Shown: positions 1-6,698, counted from the first letter of the stretch. The stretch: 7,512 nt of DNA from a bacterium (GCA_020061125.1 JAGUYV010000237.1:1-7512); one strand, 5' to 3'. Numbers and translations: made by a program. Notes: generated by a model not told the origin, from the sequence alone.

Positions 1-474
1 CTCCGACACGCCGCCCCCGCCGGGTTCGCCGATAAAGGTGTCGCCCTTGCCCGCGTGCCGGATGTGGCCGGGCGCAACCGTGTTCGCTCCGTTGCTCGTG
101 GTTCCGGCCAGAACGCGTTCCGGCCCAAGCGTGGCCTGCAATATCTCCACATTGCCGACGCCGTTCTGAATGGACAGCACGGGCGTGTCCGGCCCGAGGT
201 ACGGCGCCAGATCGTGCGCGGCCTGTTCCGTGGAATAGGCCTTGACCGTGACCAGCGCCAGTTCGGGCCTGAAATCCGTGCGTTCGCCGAGATGCAGCGC
301 GGACAGGCGCACGGTGCGCGCGCCGCCGATGCCCTCGACCAGCAGCCCGCGACCGTTTACCGCCGCGGCACGCTCCGCATGGTTGTCAATAAGCAAAACA
401 TCGTGTCCCGCCTCGGCCAGCAGCGCGCCGAACAGGCTGCCCACGGACCCGGCTCCAATTATTAAAGTATTCAT
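1..474 (-). CDS. panE: 2-dehydropantoate 2-reductase (ketopantoate reductase), N-terminal half, cut by window edge
   Basis: The product would reduce 2-dehydropantoate to pantoate with NADPH in the cytoplasmic pantothenate/CoA pathway. Translation begins MNTLIIGAGSVGSLFGALLA, a Rossmann fold with the glycine motif G7-A-G9-S-V-G12. Further family landmarks are TVKAYST (K78, where family members have an NADPH/substrate-binding lysine), QNGVGN (residues 103-108, the conserved Asn region), AGTTSNGA (123-130) and a GHIRHAGKGDTFIGE-like strand (136-150). Only 158 residues are visible; members are usually about 300, so the catalytic Lys/Glu of the C-terminal helical domain lie outside the window. The ATG at 474-472 is well supported because the first beta strand starts at once, yet no Shine-Dalgarno sequence precedes it. 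A terminator and a repeat element separate it from the large gene upstream, so it is probably its own transcription unit. Some family members act on other 2-keto acids, so the substrate is inferred from the family. Confidence 0.88.
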   Translation of the reverse strand, partial: MNTLIIGAGSVGSLFGALLAEAGHDVLLIDNHAERAAAVNGRGLLVEGIGGARTVRLSALHLGERTDFRPELALVTVKAYSTEQAAHDLAPYLGPDTPVLSIQNGVGNVEILQATLGPERVLAGTTSNGANTVAPGHIRHAGKGDTFIGEPGGGGVSE

Positions 475-481
475 AACTAAA

Positions 482-510
482 ATCGTAATCGCGCACCCGC
501 GGGAATTCAA
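482..510 (-). promoter_or_regulatory. Candidate sigma70-type promoter for the ketopantoate reductase gene
   Basis: On the minus strand TTGAAT (510-505) and TACGAT (487-482) are separated by exactly 17 bases, each matching 4 of 6 consensus positions. Transcription would start near 475, directly at the ATG (474), which agrees with the missing ribosome binding site. Short consensus matches occur by chance, so this is a prediction only. Confidence 0.4.
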
Positions 511-511
511 C

Positions 512-646
512 GAGGGATTTGAAACCAAGAAAAGTGCGAGGCATTCGCAAGGCTGCGAAAAAACCGGGGACTGGGTCGCTTTCCGCAAGGAAAGCGTTGC
601 CTGTCCCCAGCGTTTTTTCGCCCCCGCGCTTTTTCAACAGCCCCTC
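512..646. repeat. Imperfect inverted-repeat element with inner hairpin (REP- or MITE-like)
   Basis: The ends are related inverted sequences: GAGGGATTTGAAA at 512-524, and GAGGGGCTGTTGAAA read on the minus strand from 646 to 632. Inside is a long hairpin at 555-621. GCGAAAAAA (555-563) pairs with TTTTTTCGC (613-621), GGGGAC (566-571) with GTCCCC (603-608), and CGCTTTCC (577-584) with GGAAAGCG (589-596), around a GCAA loop. That gives 23 base pairs with two internal mismatched loops. The GGGGACTGG / CTGTCCCC arms recall REP-type palindromes linked to Y1/RAYT transposases. No coding sequence and no clear target-site duplication are visible, and only one copy lies in the window. It sits between the large gene's terminator and the panE promoter. 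It lacks a U-run at the stem base in the form expected of an ordinary terminator. Confidence 0.55.
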
Positions 647-728
647 TGTCTTATTATCGACCGCGGTTCCCCCCCTGCCTGCCCCCGGTCATTTGCGGAG
701 GCCAGATTTGTTTCAACATTGCGCACAC
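647..728. other. Gene-free spacer, nothing recognised
   Basis: This segment lies between the inverted-repeat element and the terminator of the large gene. It contains C-runs and short AT-rich patches, and I see no convincing ORF, hairpin or promoter in it. Confidence 0.5.
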
Positions 729-760
729 AAAAAAACCGCCCCCCGGACTCCGGGGGGCGG
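729..760 (-). terminator. Intrinsic terminator of the large secreted-protein gene
   Basis: Read on the minus strand, a perfect 11-bp GC stem (CCGCCCCCCGG, arms at 750-760 and 736-746) closes a 3-base loop and is followed directly by seven T residues (735-729). It begins about 40 bases after the TAA stop of the large gene. This is the expected layout of a rho-independent terminator. Confidence 0.92.
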
Positions 761-801
761 CGGTGTTTCTTGAACTTACGGTCCGGATTCGCGCGGCCGG
801 G

Positions 802-3800
802 TTACGGCTTGCACAGAACCGGGTCTGAACTGGGCGCGGCGTCAAGTTCGTTGCCGAAGTACTTCTTGAGAATCAGGAAGTCGGCCACGTCAATGATTCC
901 GTTGCCATCGAAGTCCAGATAAGTCTGGTACCCGGTTTCTCCTTCTGCTGTTCCGAATCCGGGCTTGAGCATGACGAGGTCGGTGATGTTGACCACGGTG
1001 TCGCAGTTGGGGTTGCCGATTTCGGCGCGGCCGCCGCCCGCGGGGGGCAGGTTCAGGCCGAATGCTTTCGAGGTCTTGGTGTCGTCGTCGCTCAAGGTGA
1101 CATCCTTTGCCAGAACCACATAGCAGTTGCCCTCGGCGTCGAAGAACGACCCGTCGCAGGGCACCCCTGCCTTTTCCGCGGCCGGGATCTTCATGACTAC
1201 CTTGTACTTGCTGTCCAGGGTCACGGAGCTGCTGTTGTTGTCAATGGTTATGGCGAAGGCGCCGTTGGCGTCGGTTGTGGCCGCAGTGCCAATCATGGTG
1301 TTCGTGGAATCAGCGACAAACACTTCCACGCCGGACCTGGGCGCTGTAAGGAACTTGCCGTCGTCGCCTTTTTGCGTGGTGTCCAGCACATTGATGGGAC
1401 TGCAGCTCTTGGTGAGATCGGACCAGCTTGTGCAGTTGGACACATGGATGCACTTGCCTTCGCAGTCCGGCGCCGGGGGCGGGTCAATGGTGATCTGGTC
1501 GGAGATGGCGGCGGTGTCACCGGTGAGCGGGGACTCCGTGGCTTCCATGTCCGTGCAGTCCGACGAGAAGGTCACGCCGTAGTACCAGTTGCCCTGGGGT
1601 TCGCTGGTCAACTCGATGGGGGCCGTGGGGCCGATGTTCTGAACCGCGGAGTTGGAAGCGAGAAGGTTGGTGCAGCCCTTGCCGGAAATGGCGGTCTTAG
1701 TGGTGCAGGTTGCGTTGGAGCAGCGGTACATGGCGTAGCCGCCGTTGGCGCCGTCGTCGTCATCGGACTTGGTCCAGAACACGAGCGCGCCGTAGTTGGC
1801 GCCGGTGGTGCCGGACGGGCCTGCGGTCACGCCCGTAGGGGCCTTGGCCTGGTTGCCGGGCGTGCAGGGTTTGCAGTTGGGCTGCGTTGTGGACGGGTAT
1901 TTGGCGCTTTCATTGCCCGCCATGTCTTTGGCGGTCACGCAGTAGGTGTACGGGCTGGTGTTGTCGGGCACGATGTCCGTGTAGGTGAGACCGGACGCCT
2001 GAAGGATATCGGTTGCCACGGCTTCCCATGTGGAAGAGGCGTTGCAGGATGTGCCGTCGCAGCGGTACACGCTGTAGCGGATGGTGGTGTCCTTGTCGCT
2101 GACCGGATCCCAGCTTGGGGTGCAGGAAATGTCGTCGCTGTCCATGCTGGTTTCGGGCACTTCGGGCGCCTGGGTGTCCTGCGGGGTGCAGCACACTTCC
2201 TGTACGCTGCCTCCGGGACCGTCTGTTGACACATTGTTGTATGCGTCAACCGCGTAAACATGGTAGCAGTAATTCGTACCGTTGACCACGGGCACAGGAG
2301 TAGTGCCGCAGGTCTTGTCCTTGTGCTCTGCATCAGGATCTGGAGAAAGAGCCACTGTGGCTGCGATGTTCGCGCACTGGGCCGCCTCGGCCGTGGGCAC
2401 GCTGCCCGCGGTTCCGAAAATGACTTTATAACCCTGAATCTCGAGCGGATCGAATGTGACGCAGGGAAGTTCGCCCACGCAATCGGCGAACATGGTTCCA
2501 TCGGAATGCTTGGTTACCTTATCCCAGGTGAGTTCCACCTTGTTGCCTTCCGCGGGTGCGGAACAGGCCACATTTTGCGGGAACGCGGGTTTGAGCAGGT
2601 CGGCTTCCTCGGACAGGGTGAAGCATTTTACATTGGGGTTGTCCGCGCCGCCCGGAGGGAATGTGCTGCAGTTGCCGCTGGAATCGCAGGCTTCCACATA
2701 GAAGCAGAAGTCGGACGACACCAGGGCTGGCTCCTGCGTGGAATCCTTTTCGAAAGTGGTGCCGCTCTGACCGCTGGCGCTGAATGCGGTGAAATTGGCC
2801 GAGACTTTGCAGTCGAGGGTCTTGTTGGTCTGTTTGCAGTAGTAAGGTCTGTATGGCGAGGAAGCCAAGTCGCTCTCGGTCGAGGCTTCCCATTCCATCT
2901 TCACGCCGAGCTTGCCGGGGATGTTGCCCGCGAGCAGGGAGCTGATGGCGGATGGCGGCTTGCGGTCCTGGGGCGTGCAGGTCGCCGCGGAAGAAGTGGT
3001 GCTGTTGTTGCCCAGGTCCACGGCGGTCACGGTGTAGGAATACGGCGTTCCGTTATCCAGTTCTTCGGGATCCGAGAATGTGTATTCGGTGACGCCGCTC
3101 GTGGCGGACAGCGGATTGGTGAAGTTGATGGGAACGCCGTCGCGGGACAGCCAGAACTTGGACAGGGACGGGTCGCCCGCGGCCACGGTCCAGGTGATGT
3201 CGCACTTGCCGGTCACGCCTGCCGGTGTGGCCGAGGTTGTGATGGTTGGCGCGGTGGGGGGCACCCAGTCCTCCACGGTGCAGTTTGTGGAGGCCGCGTT
3301 GCTCATCTTGGTTTCCTTGCTGGCCGCAGCGTTGTAGGCGGTTTCCCAATAGTAATAGGTTCTGCCGTCCAGGGTGTTGTGCGTGTCGGTCCACGAGTAG
3401 CTGGCGCTTCCGTTCTCCGTGACCGTGCCCTGCTGCGTGGCGCCGGAGCTGGAGTTGGCCGTGTTGCGGTAGAACCGGTACTCGCTGGTGTACGACGCGG
3501 TGTCGCTCTTGAGGAAATCAATGCGGCACTTGTTGGACGAGGGCTGGGATGTGCTCTTGGTGCAGACCTTGTTGCCGCCGGCGCTGCCGTCGGTGCTGCA
3601 CGAGGTCTTGGTGATGGCGCCGGCCACAGGCTCGCCGGGCGGGTCCACGGTTACGGACTTGTTGCGATGATAGTACGCGAAGCCCGCGGTGAGGTCGGTA
3701 ATCCAGAATGCTGTGCCGCCGGAGAGGTTGATTTCACCGGTGATGGCGATGAGGATGGATTTGCCCGACGAACTTCCGATGAGGTTATAGGAAGATGTGT

Positions 3801-4917
3801 AAACTTCGCCGGTTCCGCTCTTGTTGGTGATGAAACGCAGGGAACCGCTCTGGTAGCCGATCTTGAGCTTGGGGTGGTCGCCCACGGCCGAGATGAGCTT
3901 GCAGGCGAGCGGGTCCGAGGAGTTGGGGTTGGTCACGCAGTCGCCGCTCCAGAGCACCTTGACCAGGGTGGGGTCCGAGCCGACGGCTTCGGGAGCGTAG
4001 GTGATGGCGAACGCGTTCTGGATGTGCGTGTCCGCTGGGTTGGTGTCCGGAAGGTCCGGGTTGAAAAAGATCATCAGGTAGCCTTCGATGGGCGCCGGGT
4101 CGCTGGAACCCGGAGGCGGCGCGCCCAGCCCAATCTTGGTGCAGATGACCGTGCCGCCCGCGCCCGCTGTGATGCCGCGCACATCCACCTTGTCGGCGGC
4201 TGCGCCGCTAATCAGGCTCTGCACTCCCGCGGCATTAGGTTCGCCGCACACATCGCCGGCCTTGTCGCCGAGCGTGTAGCTGGCGCCGCAGCTTCCCGGA
4301 GCGTAGCTTCGGTTTTCATTGCATTCCGAATAGCCCACGGCATAAGAGCAGGAATCAAAGAGCGGTGTGGCCAGGGTGTCGTCCCAGGTGCCCACATCCG
4401 GGCAGGGTTCCTCGCCCGTGCTCGGGGTTTCGCTGGCCACATTGCCTCGGCCGTCAACCGCGCTCACATAGTAGCTGATGGTGTCGCCCTGTTCCGCCCC
4501 GGGCTTGATGGGCACCATGCCTTCCCATTTGCCCAGGGTGGAGTTATAGGTCATGGACACTTGCCCGCCGTCCGTGGGGTTGCCGTCATAGAAATAATTC
4601 ACCCATGCGGCCTTGATTTGAGGCGGATTGGGCACGATTTCGGGGTCCACGATCTGATACCAGTCCGATGCCGTGCAGTCTTCCTTGGGTACGATGTCGC
4701 ATTTGCCGGTCTTCTGTTCCTGGCCCACGATGGTCGCGCTGACCTTGAAGTCGGACCCGCCCACAACCGGCGGGGTGTTTGTGACTTCGCTGATGTCGGG
4801 GGGGAAAGGAATGGTCGGGATTTCGAAGTTGAATTCGATATCCTCGGCCCTGCCGGCCGTTGCGAGGAACAGCGCCAGCAGCGCGATGGCCGCTGCTGTG
4901 AATATCCTCTTCCTCAT
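802..4917 (-). CDS. Large secreted multi-domain protein: FnIII-like modules and C-terminal dockerin-like domain
   Basis: A 1371-residue exported protein of unknown specific function, probably cell-surface or extracellular. Residues 1-24 form a Sec signal peptide (MRKR, a hydrophobic run, ATAGRA before ED). Residues about 45-165 look like an Ig/FnIII-type module ending ISYYVSAVDGRGN. Residues about 175-425 are beta-rich and unclassified. Six FnIII-like modules follow, at roughly 430-547, 553-648, 653-768, 773-912, 917-1018 and 1025-1140. They show YxYTVTAVDxxGN-type strands, and several carry a Cys on an early strand and one at the end, suggesting disulfides formed after export. Residues about 1195-1275 resemble a carboxypeptidase-regulatory-like beta domain (TDANGAFAITI). 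Residues 1301-1355 resemble a dockerin: a degenerate first loop (NPNCDTVVNITD), then a canonical second loop (DFDGNGIIDVAD). No catalytic domain is evident, so a structural, adhesive or scaffold role is inferred. AGGAGG seven bases before the ATG fixes the start. Confidence 0.85.
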   Translation of the reverse strand: MRKRIFTAAAIALLALFLATAGRAEDIEFNFEIPTIPFPPDISEVTNTPPVVGGSDFKVSATIVGQEQKTGKCDIVPKEDCTASDWYQIVDPEIVPNPPQIKAAWVNYFYDGNPTDGGQVSMTYNSTLGKWEGMVPIKPGAEQGDTISYYVSAVDGRGNVASETPSTGEEPCPDVGTWDDTLATPLFDSCSYAVGYSECNENRSYAPGSCGASYTLGDKAGDVCGEPNAAGVQSLISGAAADKVDVRGITAGAGGTVICTKIGLGAPPPGSSDPAPIEGYLMIFFNPDLPDTNPADTHIQNAFAITYAPEAVGSDPTLVKVLWSGDCVTNPNSSDPLACKLISAVGDHPKLKIGYQSGSLRFITNKSGTGEVYTSSYNLIGSSSGKSILIAITGEINLSGGTAFWITDLTAGFAYYHRNKSVTVDPPGEPVAGAITKTSCSTDGSAGGNKVCTKSTSQPSSNKCRIDFLKSDTASYTSEYRFYRNTANSSSGATQQGTVTENGSASYSWTDTHNTLDGRTYYYWETAYNAAASKETKMSNAASTNCTVEDWVPPTAPTITTSATPAGVTGKCDITWTVAAGDPSLSKFWLSRDGVPINFTNPLSATSGVTEYTFSDPEELDNGTPYSYTVTAVDLGNNSTTSSAATCTPQDRKPPSAISSLLAGNIPGKLGVKMEWEASTESDLASSPYRPYYCKQTNKTLDCKVSANFTAFSASGQSGTTFEKDSTQEPALVSSDFCFYVEACDSSGNCSTFPPGGADNPNVKCFTLSEEADLLKPAFPQNVACSAPAEGNKVELTWDKVTKHSDGTMFADCVGELPCVTFDPLEIQGYKVIFGTAGSVPTAEAAQCANIAATVALSPDPDAEHKDKTCGTTPVPVVNGTNYCYHVYAVDAYNNVSTDGPGGSVQEVCCTPQDTQAPEVPETSMDSDDISCTPSWDPVSDKDTTIRYSVYRCDGTSCNASSTWEAVATDILQASGLTYTDIVPDNTSPYTYCVTAKDMAGNESAKYPSTTQPNCKPCTPGNQAKAPTGVTAGPSGTTGANYGALVFWTKSDDDDGANGGYAMYRCSNATCTTKTAISGKGCTNLLASNSAVQNIGPTAPIELTSEPQGNWYYGVTFSSDCTDMEATESPLTGDTAAISDQITIDPPPAPDCEGKCIHVSNCTSWSDLTKSCSPINVLDTTQKGDDGKFLTAPRSGVEVFVADSTNTMIGTAATTDANGAFAITIDNNSSSVTLDSKYKVVMKIPAAEKAGVPCDGSFFDAEGNCYVVLAKDVTLSDDDTKTSKAFGLNLPPAGGGRAEIGNPNCDTVVNITDLVMLKPGFGTAEGETGYQTYLDFDGNGIIDVADFLILKKYFGNELDAAPSSDPVLCKP

Positions 4918-5126
4918 ATCAGTTCCTCCTTATGGTTTTTGCGTTTCGCCTTTATCTGGAAAATGCCGTTCAAGGCAATATGTCCTTCCAGCGCAAGATA
5001 CAATAAATCGTTTATATCTATATCAAAATATGTGCCATTTTTATCGCTTTTGAAAAACCGCTTGAATAAACACTTTTCTTGATTGCGCTCCCAAACGATC
5101 TTCGCAATGCGCGGCATTTTTATCAC
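4914..5126 (-). CDS. Doubtful small ORF, 70 codons, overlapping the start of the large gene
   Basis: A GTG-initiated reading frame (an alternative ATG is at 5117-5115) encodes a basic, soluble-looking peptide with the stretch YFDIDINDLLYLALEG and a Lys/Arg-rich end. I recognise no family. Its TGA overlaps the ATG of the large gene as ATGA, the usual layout for translational coupling, and it fills almost the whole gap between the two minus-strand genes. Against it: no Shine-Dalgarno precedes either start, the codons are AT-rich unlike its neighbours, and in an AT-rich leader an open frame of this size can arise by chance. It may simply be untranslated leader. Confidence 0.22.
   Translation of the reverse strand: MIKMPRIAKIVWERNQEKCLFKRFFKSDKNGTYFDIDINDLLYLALEGHIALNGIFQIKAKRKNHKEELI
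4925..4930 (-). promoter_or_regulatory. Shine-Dalgarno sequence of the large secreted-protein gene
   Basis: The minus strand reads AGGAGG, then seven bases (AACTGAT), then ATG at 4917. The perfect motif and ideal spacing fix the start codon and suggest strong translation. The site also lies inside the last codons of the doubtful small ORF upstream. Confidence 0.9.
5023..5037 (-). promoter_or_regulatory. Weak candidate sigma54-type promoter upstream of the large gene
   Basis: The minus strand reads TGGCAC, five bases, then TTGAT. This fits the -24 element and spacing of a sigma54 promoter, but the -12 element has GA where GC is nearly invariant. It lies about 105 bases before the ATG in an AT-rich region. 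The wrong -12 dinucleotide makes this weak; an ordinary sigma70 promoter nearby is equally possible. Confidence 0.15.
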
Positions 5127-5151
5127 AGTATGCGCTTGATAATTGCCGCGC
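5109..5151 (-). other. Long stem-loop immediately after the B12 radical SAM stop codon
   Basis: Minus-strand GCGCGGCA (5151-5144) pairs with TGCCGCGC (5116-5109). Within it TTATC (5142-5138) pairs with GATAA (5124-5120), leaving a 13-base apical loop. The stem starts at the base directly after the TAA (5154-5152). No T-run follows on the minus strand, so it does not look like an intrinsic terminator. A role in 3'-end protection, processing between the two cistrons, or control of what follows is inference. Confidence 0.5.
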
Positions 5152-6597
5152 TTATGCCTTGTTGACAGCCCTGGTCTTGTGTTTCACATTCTTGCCGTTC
5201 GGCTGAAATCCCGTGATTCTCGCTCCTAAATGCAGCAAACTTGACGCCAGATGCCATTTATCCGGAAAATCCGCTGCGATTCTCACCATTCGTTCCGGTT
5301 TCGAGTAGAATTGCCGGTATGCCCGGCGGTACATGAGTTGCAGGGTGCCGCGTCCCAGTTCAGAACAGGAATAGTTCAGTGAAGTGTAGGCAAATTCCTT
5401 GGAATTATTGGCTTTTTTGTATCTTGTGCCATTGCGGGCAATCTGGTGCAATTCGGTTCCCGGCACGGCTTTGACCACAAAAAAGGACGCTGTGTGCAGG
5501 GGACTGGTGGCCGCGAAATCAATGGTCTGCTGCATTTCGCGGCGGGTTTCGGTGGGGAATCCGAGCATGAAGTACCCGTGGCAGAAGATTCCGGCCGCGA
5601 CCGTGCGGCCCATGGCGTCACGCGCTTTATCGAGGTCCAGGTTTTTTCTGATGTATTTCTGGAGCCGGGGGCTTGCGGTTTCGATGGCCACGGCCATGTA
5701 GCAGGTACCCGCGGCTTTGAGCATGGCGATGAGTTCCGGGTCCAGACGGTCGCTGCGCACGCCGTTGGGAAACGACAGGCGCAGTTTCATGCGGCTGCGC
5801 GCGATGCGTTCGCAGATTTCCAGGGCGCGGGCGCGGTCCAGGTTGAAGCAGTCGTCCAGTATTTCGATGTCGCGGATGCCGTAGCGGTCGTGCAGGGTGC
5901 GGATTTCCTCAAACACGCTTTCCGGGCTGCGCGCGCGGAAGGATTTTCCGAAGAAGCTGTGGCAATAGATGCAATGGTAGGGGCAGGAGCGGGATGTGAA
6001 CACGGTCATGTAGGGGCCGGGCGCAAGGTTGCTGAACCGGTGCGCGCGCGCATAGCCCGCCAGGTCCGCGGCGTCCCAGTCCGGGAACGGCAAAGCGTCC
6101 AGATCCCTGATGTATTCGCGCTGCGGGTTGATGGTGAGCGCGCCGTTGCCCCGCAGGGCCAGGCCGGGCAGATGCTTCCACGGATCGTTGCATTCCATGG
6201 CGCGCGCCAGGTCCGTGATTGTGGCTTCGCCCTCGCCGAGAACCGCGCACGCCACCGCGGGATCCTTGAGAACCGCGTCCGGATCCGTGCTGGCGTATGG
6301 CCCGCCCGCCACGATGGAAACCCCGGGCAAGGCCCTGTGCAACGCGGCCGCGTACTCGTGGAAGCAGCGCGATTCAAGCAGAATCGCGCCCAGGCCGATG
6401 ATGTCCGGCTTGAACGCGCGCGCTTTCCGCGCCACCTGTTCCGCGGTCAGAAGCCCGAGGCGCGTGTCCAGGATTTTCACCCGGTGTCCGCCGTCCCGTT
6501 TCAGCGACGCGCTCAAGTACATCAGCCCCATGGGCGGCGACATGGCGAACGGGTATGTGTCGTATTCGCTGCACTTGATCAGCAGGATTCTTGCCAT
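5152..6597 (-). CDS. B12-binding-domain radical SAM protein
   Basis: A complete 481-residue cytoplasmic enzyme of the cobalamin-binding radical SAM superfamily (BchE-like architecture). The N-terminal Rossmann-type B12 domain covers about residues 1-135. It opens MARILLIKCS and includes SPPMGLMYLSASLK, a D44-T-R position without the DxHxxG histidine (usual for this class), VAGGPYAS (96-103) and LGEGEATI (120-127). The radical SAM domain follows, with the 4Fe-4S motif C205-PYH-C209-IY-C212, ILDDCFNLD (246-254) and MLGFPTET (344-351). The C-terminal 90 or so residues are basic and helical. Such enzymes perform methylations, cyclisations or oxidations on varied substrates; the sequence does not identify this one's. 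The ATG start gives the expected N-terminal strand and has GGAGAGGG about 10 bases upstream. The last 250 bases of the gene are less GC-rich than the rest. It is followed by a stem-loop and then the large secreted-protein gene on the same strand. Confidence 0.88.
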   Translation of the reverse strand: MARILLIKCSEYDTYPFAMSPPMGLMYLSASLKRDGGHRVKILDTRLGLLTAEQVARKARAFKPDIIGLGAILLESRCFHEYAAALHRALPGVSIVAGGPYASTDPDAVLKDPAVACAVLGEGEATITDLARAMECNDPWKHLPGLALRGNGALTINPQREYIRDLDALPFPDWDAADLAGYARAHRFSNLAPGPYMTVFTSRSCPYHCIYCHSFFGKSFRARSPESVFEEIRTLHDRYGIRDIEILDDCFNLDRARALEICERIARSRMKLRLSFPNGVRSDRLDPELIAMLKAAGTCYMAVAIETASPRLQKYIRKNLDLDKARDAMGRTVAAGIFCHGYFMLGFPTETRREMQQTIDFAATSPLHTASFFVVKAVPGTELHQIARNGTRYKKANNSKEFAYTSLNYSCSELGRGTLQLMYRRAYRQFYSKPERMVRIAADFPDKWHLASSLLHLGARITGFQPNGKNVKHKTRAVNKA

Positions 6598-6698
6598 GGG
6601 ATCGCCGCCCTCTCCGGCGCCGTTTGCTTTTTATCCCGGATATTGATTACATTAGAACTATACAACGGGTTCGGAAAAGGGAACAGCGAATCTTCGAC
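6598..6698. promoter_or_regulatory. Divergent intergenic region between the two radical SAM genes
   Basis: This 101-bp gap separates two outward-facing genes, so it should carry both promoters. It has an AT-rich core at about 6629-6664. Overlapping -10-like hexamers occur there: TATAGT on the minus strand (6662-6657) and TATACA on the plus strand (6659-6664). Neither has a convincing -35 partner. The minus-strand ribosome binding site candidate GGAGAGGG lies at 6615-6608, and a weak plus-strand one (AAAAGG) at 6675-6680. Confidence 0.35.

Noticed and set aside
555-621. The inner hairpin as a rho-independent terminator
   Set aside because: The T-runs belong to the paired stem arms (A-run with T-run), and a much better terminator for the large gene already lies at 729-760. 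It fits a repeat palindrome better, though a bidirectional terminator activity cannot be excluded.
386-637. A small minus-strand frame across the inverted-repeat element
   Set aside because: Its coding content comes from the hairpin arms, and it overlaps the well-supported panE start in another frame.
242-922. A 226-codon plus-strand frame spanning panE, the spacer and the end of the large gene
   Set aside because: It runs through two minus-strand genes, a hairpin element and a terminator, and the product is a Ser/Pro/Arg-rich shadow with no domain.
2260-5082. A 940-codon open frame on the plus strand, antisense to the large secreted-protein gene
   Set aside because: It is the mirror of a GC-rich gene whose codon bias leaves few antisense stops. 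The translation is Gly/Ala/Val/Arg-rich with no recognisable domain or ribosome binding site, while the minus-strand gene has a signal peptide, ordered domains, a perfect AGGAGG and a terminator.
4931-5151. A riboswitch (such as a cyclic-di-GMP type) in the leader of the large gene
   Set aside because: I looked for conserved riboswitch core strings and found none. The only clear structure is the stem-loop beside the upstream stop codon.
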